Shown here in pieces: positions 43,501 through 50,152 of a stretch of 50,152 nucleotides of DNA; position 1 is the stretch's first letter; the number at the start of each line of letters is the position of its first letter. Position numbers and translations under genes: made by a program. Source of the stretch: an uncultured Bacteroidaceae bacterium (GTDB lineage: Bacteria; Bacteroidota; Bacteroidia; Bacteroidales; Bacteroidaceae). The stretch covers positions 1-50,152 of the forward strand of contig CAKRRN010000017.1 in assembly GCA_934394435.1 (NCBI GenBank), written 5' to 3'. A model generated the notes under the pieces. It ran no database searches. It had not been told where the DNA came from and saw nothing but the letters and a program-made list of their open reading frames with translations.

Positions 43501-46153
43501 CCAGAGCCTTGCTTGCTTGGTCATAGTCACCCAGGAAGATAAGACGTGCGTTGCCCAAGAAGGTATCTGTGTTGCGCTGGTAAGTTCCAGGGCTGAGTAC
43601 ACCCAGCTTGAGGCTGTCGTCCACAGACACGATAATGCTGTTGTCATAGAATCCGTTGCTGAAGGCAAGAGCCAAGCCATTGTAGCCTGTGGCTCCATGA
43701 CCCAAATATTCGCCATTGCTGTCTGTAACAGGACCAAATCCCTCGCCCAGATTCTCTGCCACATCTTCTGTCAGCAGGTTTGTGTATTTGGTATGGAAAT
43801 AGTTGCTATTACCGTTGGCATAGACAAATGCGTTGAAGTTATAGGCTGACTCTTCTGCACTGTTCTTAATCTCAGCATAGCCGTTGAAGTGTACCTCATA
43901 GAGTCCAGGACGCAGACCATATATTGTCTGGTTGATGTCCAGCTGCTGGTTTAGCATGTATACAAGGTTCTTGCAGCCTTCCTGTGTGTAAATGCTGGGC
44001 TTATTCTTGTCTATAGTCCATCCTGTCAGCTGTTTGCTGAAGTCGGCATTGGCTATCATGTTTGTGATGTCTGTGCCAGCCTGATAGTTGCTCTTAACGG
44101 CATTTTCAAGCAGTCCTTGGGCGTATTCTGCTTCAAGGGCGATGTTAGATGCTGAGAGAGACAGTTCTGCCAAGATATACTTGTACGAACCGTTGGGGAA
44201 TTGTTCTCCTGGTTCCACGTTCTTGGTCAGATAATCGCGCAGAGTATCAAATTCCTTACCTTCGCTTTTATTCTCATCAAGATAAGCTGTTATTTCGTCA
44301 ATCTTCTTCTGGTAATCAGAATAAGCTGCCTCGCTCTCCTTGATTGCCGAACGTATACCGTTCAGATTGACGTATGCCTTAGCATATTCCTCACGACTTG
44401 CGTTTTCCAGTTTATCCAATGAACTCAGATAGTTGTCCAACAATGAGCGTGTGGCAATCTTCTGCTCGTAGAGCTCTTTCTCTGCAGCCAGCATGGAAGC
44501 GAGGATATCCTTGAATTCTTCATCGTTCTTGGCACTGGCGTATTCTTCCTCGCCAGTCTTATAGACGATACCGTGTGTGTTGTCCAGTACAGGGTATTCG
44601 TCGCTGTCAATATCCTGGAAGTAGACGGGGTTTTGGAAACTGTTTCCATTCAGTGCATAGCAGAGTGCGCCAGTGCTTATGTTCTCGGCAACGAATTCGC
44701 CTGCGTAACAGTTTTTCGTACTTGAGGCTGCGTTGGTGAGCACATCATATGTCGTGTAGCAGTTGATGAGGTTTGACGATGCTGCTTCAGCCGAGATACC
44801 TGCCTTCTGCTGATGTTGGGTATTGATATTGATGTCACCTGCGCTAAAACAGTTTGTGACTGTGCAGGCATGTATCTCACCAGCAAAGACTCCAGCACGT
44901 ATTCCTTTTCCGTTCGTGATTTCTGCGTTTACGATACCAAGGTTACGCAGCACACCACCTTCGTTGATACGTCCGAACAAACCTGTTTCCTGAGAGTCAT
45001 CGCAAACAACGGTAAGGTTATAGATGATGTGGTTTTGCCCATCAAACACTCCCTTGAAGCAAACACTTGGGTAGTTTGCGTCGTCAGAATACTTTCCGAT
45101 AGGCTCCATCATCATGCCAGCCAGGTCAATGTCGTTTGCTAATCTGATGTTTATTCGATTGTTTCCTTTGTTTACAAAACGTGAGATGTAGCGTAGCTCC
45201 TTAGCACTGGTAATTTCGTACCATTCATCCTCGGTGGGTAAAACAACGCCTTCTTCAGCACCACAATTTATGCAATACCCGTTCTCGTCGAACTCATGTG
45301 GGGGCATTTTTGTGCCATCATCCGTATTGCTGTAGGTCACATCTCCCTTAGGGGTTCCGTCGCAGTTCAGCTCACCCGAAGCATAAACCCGTCCGCGACT
45401 TGGATCCAGAGTGGGGTAGGCATCCTCTGTCAGATTCTGATAGAAATGTATTACAGTCTGATTTCCGTTTAGTGTGTAACAGAGTTCACCTGGTTTGAAG
45501 GAACTCAGTTCATCACCAGCAAAACTGTTGAATGCGCCACCACCAATGACAGCGGAAAGTGTTTCATATGTGGTAAAGCAGTTTGTAAAGGTCGTGCTTT
45601 CTGCTGCCTCACCAGCAATGCCACCTTTCTGGTCTTTCAGAGTGTTGATTTCAATGTTACCAGCTGAAAAACAGTTGCGTACCACACAACTGGCCAGCTC
45701 ACCACCGATCACTCCTGCTCGAACTCCAGTGACACCACTTTCCGTTTCTATCTGAGCTTTACTTGTCATCTTGGCATTGATGACACCCAAATTCTGGACC
45801 GTACAGCTGACACCTCGTCCGATAAGACCAACTTCGCTTTCGTCCTCGCGAGTAACGGTTAGATTGCGGATTACATGACCGTTACCGTCAAACGTTCCAT
45901 TGTAACTTTGCTGGGGGCCTCCCGAATCTGCATAAAGGCCAATTGGCATGAAGTTCTCCACACTACTCATGTCAATGTCTGCCGTTAGTAGTGCATTGAT
46001 GCTGGACTGACCGCTTCGCACAATCGCGCTGAACTCACAAAGGTCCTCAGGCGTGCCAATAAGGTAGTTGCCCTTCGAATCCTGCTTCAGATCAGCCCAT
46101 CCACCTACCGCTGATAGGGCGGCAAGTAAGGTTAAGAAGACTTTTTTAAACAT
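40511..46153 (-). CDS. Giant secreted modular beta-helix (GLUG-like) protein with type IX sorting tail
   Basis: A 1880-residue exported protein. The signal peptide is MFKKVFLTLLAALSAVGGWA. Five beta-solenoid modules open with DPEDLCEFSAIV-like or TAKELRYISRFVN-like lines and contain FDGNGHVIRNLTV, then GLIGRG...NLGVINA. Between modules two and three lies a helical spacer (about 560-690) and a jelly-roll-like domain starting MIANADFSKQLTGWTI, which resembles carbohydrate-binding folds. Two copies of a CxxCG knot occur (ENGYCINCGAEEG and ENGYCKNCGADEG). The C-terminus VYSLSGVRVG...LPKGIYIMNGKKVMVK is a clear sorting tail. It probably sits on the cell surface; the ligand is unknown. Confidence 0.87.
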   Translation of the reverse strand: MFKKVFLTLLAALSAVGGWADLKQDSKGNYLIGTPEDLCEFSAIVRSGQSSINALLTADIDMSSVENFMPIGLYADSGGPQQSYNGTFDGNGHVIRNLTVTREDESEVGLIGRGVSCTVQNLGVINAKMTSKAQIETESGVTGVRAGVIGGELASCVVRNCFSAGNIEINTLKDQKGGIAGEAAESTTFTNCFTTYETLSAVIGGGAFNSFAGDELSSFKPGELCYTLNGNQTVIHFYQNLTEDAYPTLDPSRGRVYASGELNCDGTPKGDVTYSNTDDGTKMPPHEFDENGYCINCGAEEGVVLPTEDEWYEITSAKELRYISRFVNKGNNRINIRLANDIDLAGMMMEPIGKYSDDANYPSVCFKGVFDGQNHIIYNLTVVCDDSQETGLFGRINEGGVLRNLGIVNAEITNGKGIRAGVFAGEIHACTVTNCFSAGDININTQHQQKAGISAEAASSNLINCYTTYDVLTNAASSTKNCYAGEFVAENISTGALCYALNGNSFQNPVYFQDIDSDEYPVLDNTHGIVYKTGEEEYASAKNDEEFKDILASMLAAEKELYEQKIATRSLLDNYLSSLDKLENASREEYAKAYVNLNGIRSAIKESEAAYSDYQKKIDEITAYLDENKSEGKEFDTLRDYLTKNVEPGEQFPNGSYKYILAELSLSASNIALEAEYAQGLLENAVKSNYQAGTDITNMIANADFSKQLTGWTIDKNKPSIYTQEGCKNLVYMLNQQLDINQTIYGLRPGLYEVHFNGYAEIKNSAEESAYNFNAFVYANGNSNYFHTKYTNLLTEDVAENLGEGFGPVTDSNGEYLGHGATGYNGLALAFSNGFYDNSIIVSVDDSLKLGVLSPGTYQRNTDTFLGNARLIFLGDYDQASKALDSQLADMVEKAKHMTQDYSIDLLTYGNAPSYSIAINDELTAAISAAEAATTGEAKYEAICKFSELFNSVYESKETYLQMITLNDEVYTAVTNSSAEEADEYEKNFYIPIEEAYQKGSYTTEEALACIENMKQNNAYRMVYGEEPEQDEDEFYLCDNPYHLIWVSNQVNSDKKRSMKFALTKDIDMSKLKNFTPIGLHSDIENPQSHPFNGVFDGRGHIISNLTIVCENGAEAGFFSRAIYATIKNVGIVNANVTNTRPYRSGILGGEIHLSTLSNVFTIGDLQVNTEHEQAGGLCGEAAGTVVTSCYTTHDVLTNSGSLKNCFYGSEIKSKMPTGELCYLLNGDQEEISFYQKIGEDAYPTTNSERGQVYCAGRLKCDGSSDGSVTYSNTPGEVVTTPHDYDENGYCKNCGADEGEGQVDEKGVFHLKNAYGLRWFSNFVNNGNTGAQAVLDTDVDMTGIEMHPIGCFSDDHDIAGDGVNKIFRGTFDGQGHEIRNLNIVVDDRFEGGLFGRAAGSATQIKNFGLVNPSVVNPSSNGCRLGAVCGELNEAVISNVYVVGNITLQTSNAQLASFAGEAHQGTIVNCYTTSELPISYQGTKTNCYQGEEVTKTVSTGELCFKLNGNSSVKPVWRQTLGKDAYPVLNKESMVVYQLEDGTFTNEMGEMDKYAGTAEDPIRIKSLHDMQVLHDYLKTGQMTYVTLETDLDMSGVTDWKPLNTNDDTFNGKGYMNWVNFDGKGHTITGFNCTKSGQAYNSLFGVLCGAVYNLGLVDCNVVCDASGTGVLAGYVGHGNYQDTTYVYNTYVTGRINVPSGYCGGMFGNVGGETVIRNCYANLDITSDAKYLGGLIGRINAALLMENCYAAGNCQGHGISGGRNSLAPASVFNNIVVWNNNYEDFGPTTSPDVLTGIKYFNGENFEELQQAVVAWDPQTWSAEGNEYPVLKATVSDPTGIQQTAGKATVNSSAVYSLSGVRVGTSLRNLPKGIYIMNGKKVMVK

Positions 46154-46306
46154 AGTTTTAATTAGGGGGAACTTTTTGTTATGTTTTTCTACAATGGACT
46201 GTTCCCCAAAGTTTCCACTATAGAACGCGTTATAGATTATTTTTATGTACCTCTGAAAACCTTCAGTTTAAGTCGTTTTTAATGTAATTTAATACTTGTC
46301 TTTTCG

Positions 46307-46314
46307 CAAAGTTA
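46307..46314 (-). promoter_or_regulatory. Promoter of the 1880-residue gene
   Basis: TAACTTTG on the minus strand with TTTA 19 bases upstream (one mismatch to TTTG). The leader is about 150 bases, long enough for regulation in the 5' region. Confidence 0.6.
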
Positions 46315-46385
46315 GGCTTTTTGGTGGAGAAAATAAAGGAAAAAATGTTTTTTTTTGTGGATGGGTCTTCAATATTGAAAATAAT

Positions 46386-46398
46386 CGCTAACTTAGCG
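46386..46398. promoter_or_regulatory. Perfect 13-base palindrome before the deaminase pseudogene
   Basis: CGCTAACTTAGCG contains TAACTTAG, one base from the -7 consensus, and sits about 15-25 bases before the deaminase start. It could be a promoter overlapped by an operator; this is a guess. Confidence 0.3.
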
Positions 46399-46412
46399 TA
46401 AAAAAGAAAAAA

Positions 46413-46928
46413 GTGAATATTATGGAAAAGGATAAACAGCATAAGATTAGCGCAAATGATGTAGAATTCCGTAGCAGATTTATGAGGATTGCCGTCAACG
46501 AAGCGTACGATGGAATCAGAAGGGGGCATGGAGGGCCGTTTGGCACGGCAATTGTAAAAGATGGGCAATTGATTGCCTCTGGTCATAACCATGTGCTAGC
46601 ATACAACGATCCTACATGTCATGGTGAGGTAGATGCCATCCGTAAGGCGTGTCGGGAACTTGGCACGTTTGACCTTTCTGGATGTGAACTTTATACTACG
46701 GGCGAACCATGCCATATGTGTCTCTGCGCTTGCATGTGGGCAAACATAAGTAAGATTTAGTATGGTTGTACGATAGCCGATAATGAGATGATTGGATTCC
46801 GTGACAATAAGTTCGATAAGATTTTCGGAGGGCGCGACAGGTTGGGCAACTATATGGAGGAAACGGATCGCGAGGCATGTCTCAAACTCTTCGATGACTA
46901 CAACAAAATGAATGCCCAGAAATACTGA
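46413..46928 (+). pseudogene. Nucleoside/guanine deaminase broken by one nonsense codon
   Basis: The intact part (46413-46757) contains the zinc site of the cytidine/deoxycytidylate deaminase fold: CHGEVDAIRKA (His and catalytic Glu) and GEPCHMCLCA (PCxxC). A TAG at 46758-46760 then replaces what should be a tyrosine codon (ISKI-stop-YGCTIAD). The same frame continues open for 55 codons to a TGA at 46926, reading FRDNKFDKIFGGRDRLGNYM and ending MNAQKY, which is the normal C-terminus of the family. It is probably a recent pseudogene. The truncated product lacks the C-terminal helix. The start may be the ATG at 46413 or 46422. Confidence 0.88.
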
Positions 46929-47090
46929 GCCACTTATTATTACTGTCCTCTTACGAATTACGAGGCGTCGTCAGACTTATAGTCGTACTGTTCCGTAACC
47001 GTACCTCAAAATTTGCCTTTATCTCATCGTCAGTGAGATAATTTGTTAAGGGGTATAAATGAGATAAGATAGAAAAGCATGTCAAATAAG

Positions 47091-47121
47091 TTTGTAAAAA
47101 CATTATTTTTCTATATTTTTG
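47091..47121 (+). promoter_or_regulatory. Promoter of the Rpn-family gene
   Basis: TTTG (47091-47094), 19 bases, TATTTTTG (47114-47121): a full match to the Bacteroidetes consensus, 28 bases before the ATG. Confidence 0.7.
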
Positions 47122-47149
47122 CAAAGTAACGTCAAAACCAAATAAGACT

Positions 47150-48091
47150 ATGGCACAATTGAAGGACAGATACATACGTTTCGACTGGGCAATCAAGCGA
47201 CTGCTTCGTCAGAAAGCCAATTTTGGAGTTTTGGAAGGCTTCCTCACTGTGTTCATAGGCGAGGAGGTGAAGATTGTAGAGATACTTGAGAGCGAGGGCA
47301 ACCAGCAGCGCGAAGACGATAAGTTCAACCGTGTGGACATAAAAGCCAAGAACTCTAAGGGCGAGATAATCATTGTTGAGATACAAAACACGAGCGAGCT
47401 TTATTATCTTGAGCGCATTCTCTATGGCGTGGCAAAAGCCATAACTGAGCACATTAACCTTGGCGACACCTATCGTGAGGTGAAGAAGGTCTATTCGATA
47501 AGCATCCTGTACTTCGACCTCGGGCGCGGTTCTGACTATTTATATGTAGGGCAGAACAATTTCATTGGTGTGCACACAAAGGACCACCTGATAATAAGCG
47601 CGAAAGAGGAAGGGGCAATAGTACAGAAATACCCTTCAGACATATTTCCAACGTATTATCTTGTGCGTGTGAACAACTTTAATGAGGTGGCAAAGTCACC
47701 ACTTGAGGAGTGGATGCAATATCTTAAGAATGGAGTGATAAACGAACATCCCAAGGCACCAGGTCTGAGCGAAGCACGTCAGAAACTGCAGTACTACTCC
47801 ATGACGGACGCTGAGCGTTACGCCTACGATGAGCACATAAACGCTGTGATGATTCAGAACGATGTCCTTGGCAACGCACGACAAGAAGGACTTGAGGAGG
47901 GACGAGCTGAGGGACGAGCTAAAGGACGAGCTGAGGGACGAGCTGAAGGTGAGAAGAAAAAGGCCTTTGATACGGCTCGTGCCATGCTTGCTGATAATCT
48001 GCCGATAGAGCAAATAGCCAAATATAGTGGGCTGAGCATGGAGCAGATAAAGGAACTTGCAACGCGTGGCAGTGGGTATGAATGCCAATAA
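47150..48091 (+). CDS. Rpn/PD-(D/E)XK nuclease-family transposase-like protein
   Basis: A 313-residue protein of the group annotated as Rpn recombination-promoting nuclease or PD-(D/E)XK transposase. It starts DRYIRFDWAIKRLLRQ. The nuclease core has NRVDIKAKNSKGEIIIVEIQNT (Asp, then ExQ as the catalytic pair). The later part includes GLSEARQKLQYYSMTDAE. The C-terminus carries a GRAEGRAKGRAEGRAEG run, encoded by four 12-bp DNA repeats, and a final helical segment (PIEQIAKYSGLSMEQIKEL). Relatives can promote recA-independent recombination; here the terminal repeats are absent, so it is not a standard IS. Confidence 0.83.
   Translation: MAQLKDRYIRFDWAIKRLLRQKANFGVLEGFLTVFIGEEVKIVEILESEGNQQREDDKFNRVDIKAKNSKGEIIIVEIQNTSELYYLERILYGVAKAITEHINLGDTYREVKKVYSISILYFDLGRGSDYLYVGQNNFIGVHTKDHLIISAKEEGAIVQKYPSDIFPTYYLVRVNNFNEVAKSPLEEWMQYLKNGVINEHPKAPGLSEARQKLQYYSMTDAERYAYDEHINAVMIQNDVLGNARQEGLEEGRAEGRAKGRAEGRAEGEKKKAFDTARAMLADNLPIEQIAKYSGLSMEQIKELATRGSGYECQ
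47901..47948 (+). repeat. Four 12-bp tandem repeats inside the Rpn gene
   Basis: GACGAGCTGAGG occurs four times in a row with two variant positions (units at 47901, 47913, 47925, 47937). The repeats keep frame and encode GRAE/GRAK units. Copy number could change by slippage without a frameshift. Confidence 0.9.
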
Positions 48092-48137
48092 TAAATGGGT
48101 TAGAGTCATTTCAGACGTTTTGTGACTCAACGCAAAG

Positions 48138-48182
48138 TACAACAATGCCTATCTGCCGTATGGCAAGGTAGGCATTGTTGTA
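48138..48182. terminator. Bidirectional terminator
   Basis: TACAACAATGCCTA (48138-48151) pairs perfectly with 48169-48182. It lies between the stops of the converging Rpn and fimbrillin-like genes, with ATTTCGTTTTTTTT after it on the + strand. Confidence 0.8.
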
Positions 48183-48201
48183 TTTCGTTTTTTTTCATAC
48201 C

Positions 48202-50152
48202 TTACTTGGTTGTTCCATATCTTTTGGTATTGACATTATAGTTCTGTTGTATTTCGTCTTTTTTCAAGGCCCTTTTATAGATGATGAAACTGTCGTAAGT
48301 TCCAGCAAGAGCGCGAGAGTTGTCGCTGATTTTGTTGCCAATGGAAGCGGTTGGCAAAGATTGTGGAATTGCGACATTCTGCCGTCCTGGGTTTATACTT
48401 TCTTTGGCTTCTTGGCCATCCACATACCAGTGAAGTTCTTTTGTTGCAGCGTCATATGCAAAATCCAGTTGAATCAGCGTTTTTCCATCTGTTGTTATGG
48501 TTGTGCCAAGAGTTTTGTTGGGGCCATCGTAAAAAGCCATTTGTCGTGATGTCGATGTGTTGTATGTCACACCGTCATAATTATTTCCTGTACCATAAAA
48601 GTAAAAGCATGGATATTGGTTTCCTTCAGCTACAAACCGTGGGTGCGCTCCTCTTTGGTCGGGTTCTACGCACACGTACATTTCCATGGTGTACGACTCG
48701 TTTATTTTGCCCGAGAAATAAACAATGTCATCGAGGCCGTCAAATTTCAAGCCAGTGCCTGTCCAGCCAGAGGCACTTGTAAAGGAACGCAAGGCGCCGT
48801 TATTGTCGTTGCCACTTAGGTCATACCAAGTACTGAGATTTTGGTCCTGTTCACTTTTTTTGAAAATATTCTGGATACCGTCAAAATGCATCTGCATGCC
48901 ATCTGTCGTATACCATTCTTTGTCAGTGCTTCCGTCGGGACAAGCCACTATATTATAGTACGTGTTTGCTCCGTCGTTCTTTTCCAAGTCATATTCTGTC
49001 TTATCGTTTTCTAAAATGTTTTCGCCGTTTTTGTATATGCCAATGATCTTATATCCTGCATCATTTGACACTGTGAATTTGTCAGCATTGATGACCATTT
49101 CCTTTTCGCTGTCATCAGGAGTGTATGTATGTCCTCCTATTTCCACTTTTGCACCGTTCCATATTCTGAATACGACAATTCCAGACGGGTTAAGTGTAAG
49201 TTTCAGTTTGTATTTTTTGCCACCTACGAGTTTCAAGTTGCTTAGTGAGCAACTATAGTCAATTCCATCAATGCGACATGTTACTATAAGCCGGTTATCC
49301 CCAGAAGGGTTGTCACCGTCTTGTGTAGGCTGTACTATCATTGTCTTATGTAACGGACTATCTTCTGTTATCTTTTCTTCGGTGAATGTTCTCCTTATGA
49401 ATGCACTTTCTGTGCTTGTGTTGTAGGATGGGGTTATATTTCCTGCCACGATGTCCAAGTCCCCCTCTGTGAAAACTTGTGATCCAGATAATTCTATGGC
49501 AGAAATCTTGCAGTCTCCTTGGTATCTGTTTCCTTTGTTGACCTCAATATCCAGCAGACTGAAAGCATGAACAAAGTGAAGTTGTACACTCTCTCCTGTT
49601 TTCTTGTCTTGATTGCCATATCTGTCATTTGCGCCTTCCTTTTCTGGTAATGCATACATAACATCATGCCATGACATGTTGTCGTCTGTCTGATCCATGA
49701 AGGAGTAATGTAGCTTATTCCAAGTTCTGGTAGTGTCAGTATTCGTGCCAGCCGCATCTTCCTGTGAGATTATTGACGTTTTCTTGTAATCTGGTGCGCC
49801 TTGGCTAATATCGTTGTTTCGTGGTCTTGGGTAATATCCGTAAAAGTTTGCCGTGGTCGGCATTTCTGCTGTTTTGCCTGTCCAACTGTCGTTCCAAAAG
49901 AAACTTGCTTTGTTGATGGTTTGTGGTGAAGCATCGTAGTTTTTTTTTGCGTAGTATTTAGCATAAAACTCATGGGTCACGGGGTTTACTGCAAGATTTC
50001 GGTATACGAGACCGTTTAATGCATCTTTTGTGGCGTCTGCTATGAAAATTCCTAAACTTGGGTCGTTTTCATCCTCTCCCTCTCTTGCCGTGTGAGGCGA
50101 AAGACGACTTGCCGAAAAAGTTCCGTATGATTCCCGTGGAAATTCCGTATGA
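48202..50152 (-). CDS. Fimbrillin-like protein with C-terminal LamG-type domain (5' end outside window)
   Basis: The frame stays open to the right edge (about 650 codons visible), so the GTG at 49980 is an internal codon and not the start. Beyond it the sequence reads FSASRLSPHTAREG...LGIFIADATKDALNG, then VNPVTHEFYAKYY, an opening typical of fimbrillin (Mfa-like) proteins. The first half has FHTLVHAFSLLDIEV-like fimbrillin motifs (VQLHFVHAFSLLDIEV) and a TLNPSGI segment. The C-terminal ~200 residues form a LamG/concanavalin-like domain (WYDLSGNDNNGALRSF, LKFDGLDDIVYF, SFIIYKRALKKDEI). It is probably a surface or fimbrial tip lipoprotein that binds glycans. Confidence 0.82.
   Translation of the reverse strand, partial: HTEFPRESYGTFSASRLSPHTAREGEDENDPSLGIFIADATKDALNGLVYRNLAVNPVTHEFYAKYYAKKNYDASPQTINKASFFWNDSWTGKTAEMPTTANFYGYYPRPRNNDISQGAPDYKKTSIISQEDAAGTNTDTTRTWNKLHYSFMDQTDDNMSWHDVMYALPEKEGANDRYGNQDKKTGESVQLHFVHAFSLLDIEVNKGNRYQGDCKISAIELSGSQVFTEGDLDIVAGNITPSYNTSTESAFIRRTFTEEKITEDSPLHKTMIVQPTQDGDNPSGDNRLIVTCRIDGIDYSCSLSNLKLVGGKKYKLKLTLNPSGIVVFRIWNGAKVEIGGHTYTPDDSEKEMVINADKFTVSNDAGYKIIGIYKNGENILENDKTEYDLEKNDGANTYYNIVACPDGSTDKEWYTTDGMQMHFDGIQNIFKKSEQDQNLSTWYDLSGNDNNGALRSFTSASGWTGTGLKFDGLDDIVYFSGKINESYTMEMYVCVEPDQRGAHPRFVAEGNQYPCFYFYGTGNNYDGVTYNTSTSRQMAFYDGPNKTLGTTITTDGKTLIQLDFAYDAATKELHWYVDGQEAKESINPGRQNVAIPQSLPTASIGNKISDNSRALAGTYDSFIIYKRALKKDEIQQNYNVNTKRYGTTK

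Noticed and set aside
46758..46760. TAG as a programmed recoding site
   Set aside because: No pyrrolysine or suppressor context is visible; a simple nonsense mutation explains it better.
49978..49980. GTG taken as the start of the fimbrillin-like gene
   Set aside because: The frame remains open and fimbrillin-like to the window edge, so this is an internal valine codon.

Overview
The window looks like a piece of chromosome from a gut or oral member of the Bacteroidales, most likely Prevotellaceae. The evidence is Bacteroidetes-type promoters (-7 box TAnnTTTG, sometimes with TTTG about 20 bases upstream), secreted proteins ending in type IX-like sorting tails (for example KGIYIMNGKKVMVK), fimbrillin-like and GLUG surface proteins, a DUF2807 (head GIN) lipoprotein, and a Rho factor with a long disordered insertion. 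The genus is inferred; no rRNA, tRNA or CRISPR array was seen.

Layout. 1-1.1 kb is non-coding and holds copy A of a dispersed repeat. 1.1-5.8 kb (+) carries uridine kinase, an MltF-like lytic transglycosylase, a secreted protein, an omega-amidase-like nitrilase and a beta-helix protein. 6.0-11.0 kb (-) is a run of small housekeeping genes: GT2 glycosyltransferase, an unknown 80-residue protein, an eIF1/SUI1-like factor, a free-standing AlaX-type editing protein, a LysE exporter, GreA, a C_GCAxxG redox-type protein, an 88-residue unknown and a ZIP metal transporter. 11.1-12.1 kb (+) is a BASS-family transporter, followed by a small element bounded by inverted repeats that contains a 23-bp tandem array.

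12.6-18.5 kb (-) is a complete RND tripartite efflux operon (adaptor, AcrB-type pump, outer-membrane factor). 18.9-20.9 kb (-) is rho, divergent from an ABC-F ATPase at 21.1-23.0 kb (+). Repeat copy B follows. From 23.7 to 32.7 kb (+) all genes point the same way: an ABC ATPase, its permease and a GntR regulator, then a DUF2807 lipoprotein, a MacB-type ATPase, two FtsX-like permeases, an HlyD-type adaptor and a TolC-like channel. The last six form a MacAB-TolC-type system built on split ATPase and permease subunits. A strong terminator and a five-unit palindromic array end this region.

33.2-34.1 kb (-) is an MscS channel. 34.4-46.2 kb (-) contains two giant secreted GLUG/beta-helix proteins (1612 and 1880 residues) separated by 1.25 kb that holds repeat copy C. 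46.4-46.9 kb (+) is a nucleoside deaminase broken by one nonsense codon. 47.1-48.1 kb (+) is an Rpn/PD-(D/E)XK nuclease-family gene. The right edge is a fimbrillin-like protein with a C-terminal LamG-type domain, whose N-terminus lies outside the window.

The most unusual signal is non-coding. A repeat of roughly 340-490 bp occurs three times in long gene-free gaps with conserved internal blocks and, in copy A, candidate inverted ends. Two tandem arrays with 22-23 bp period share a GGGCGTA core and each follows a long perfect hairpin. None of these is explained by a gene in the window.
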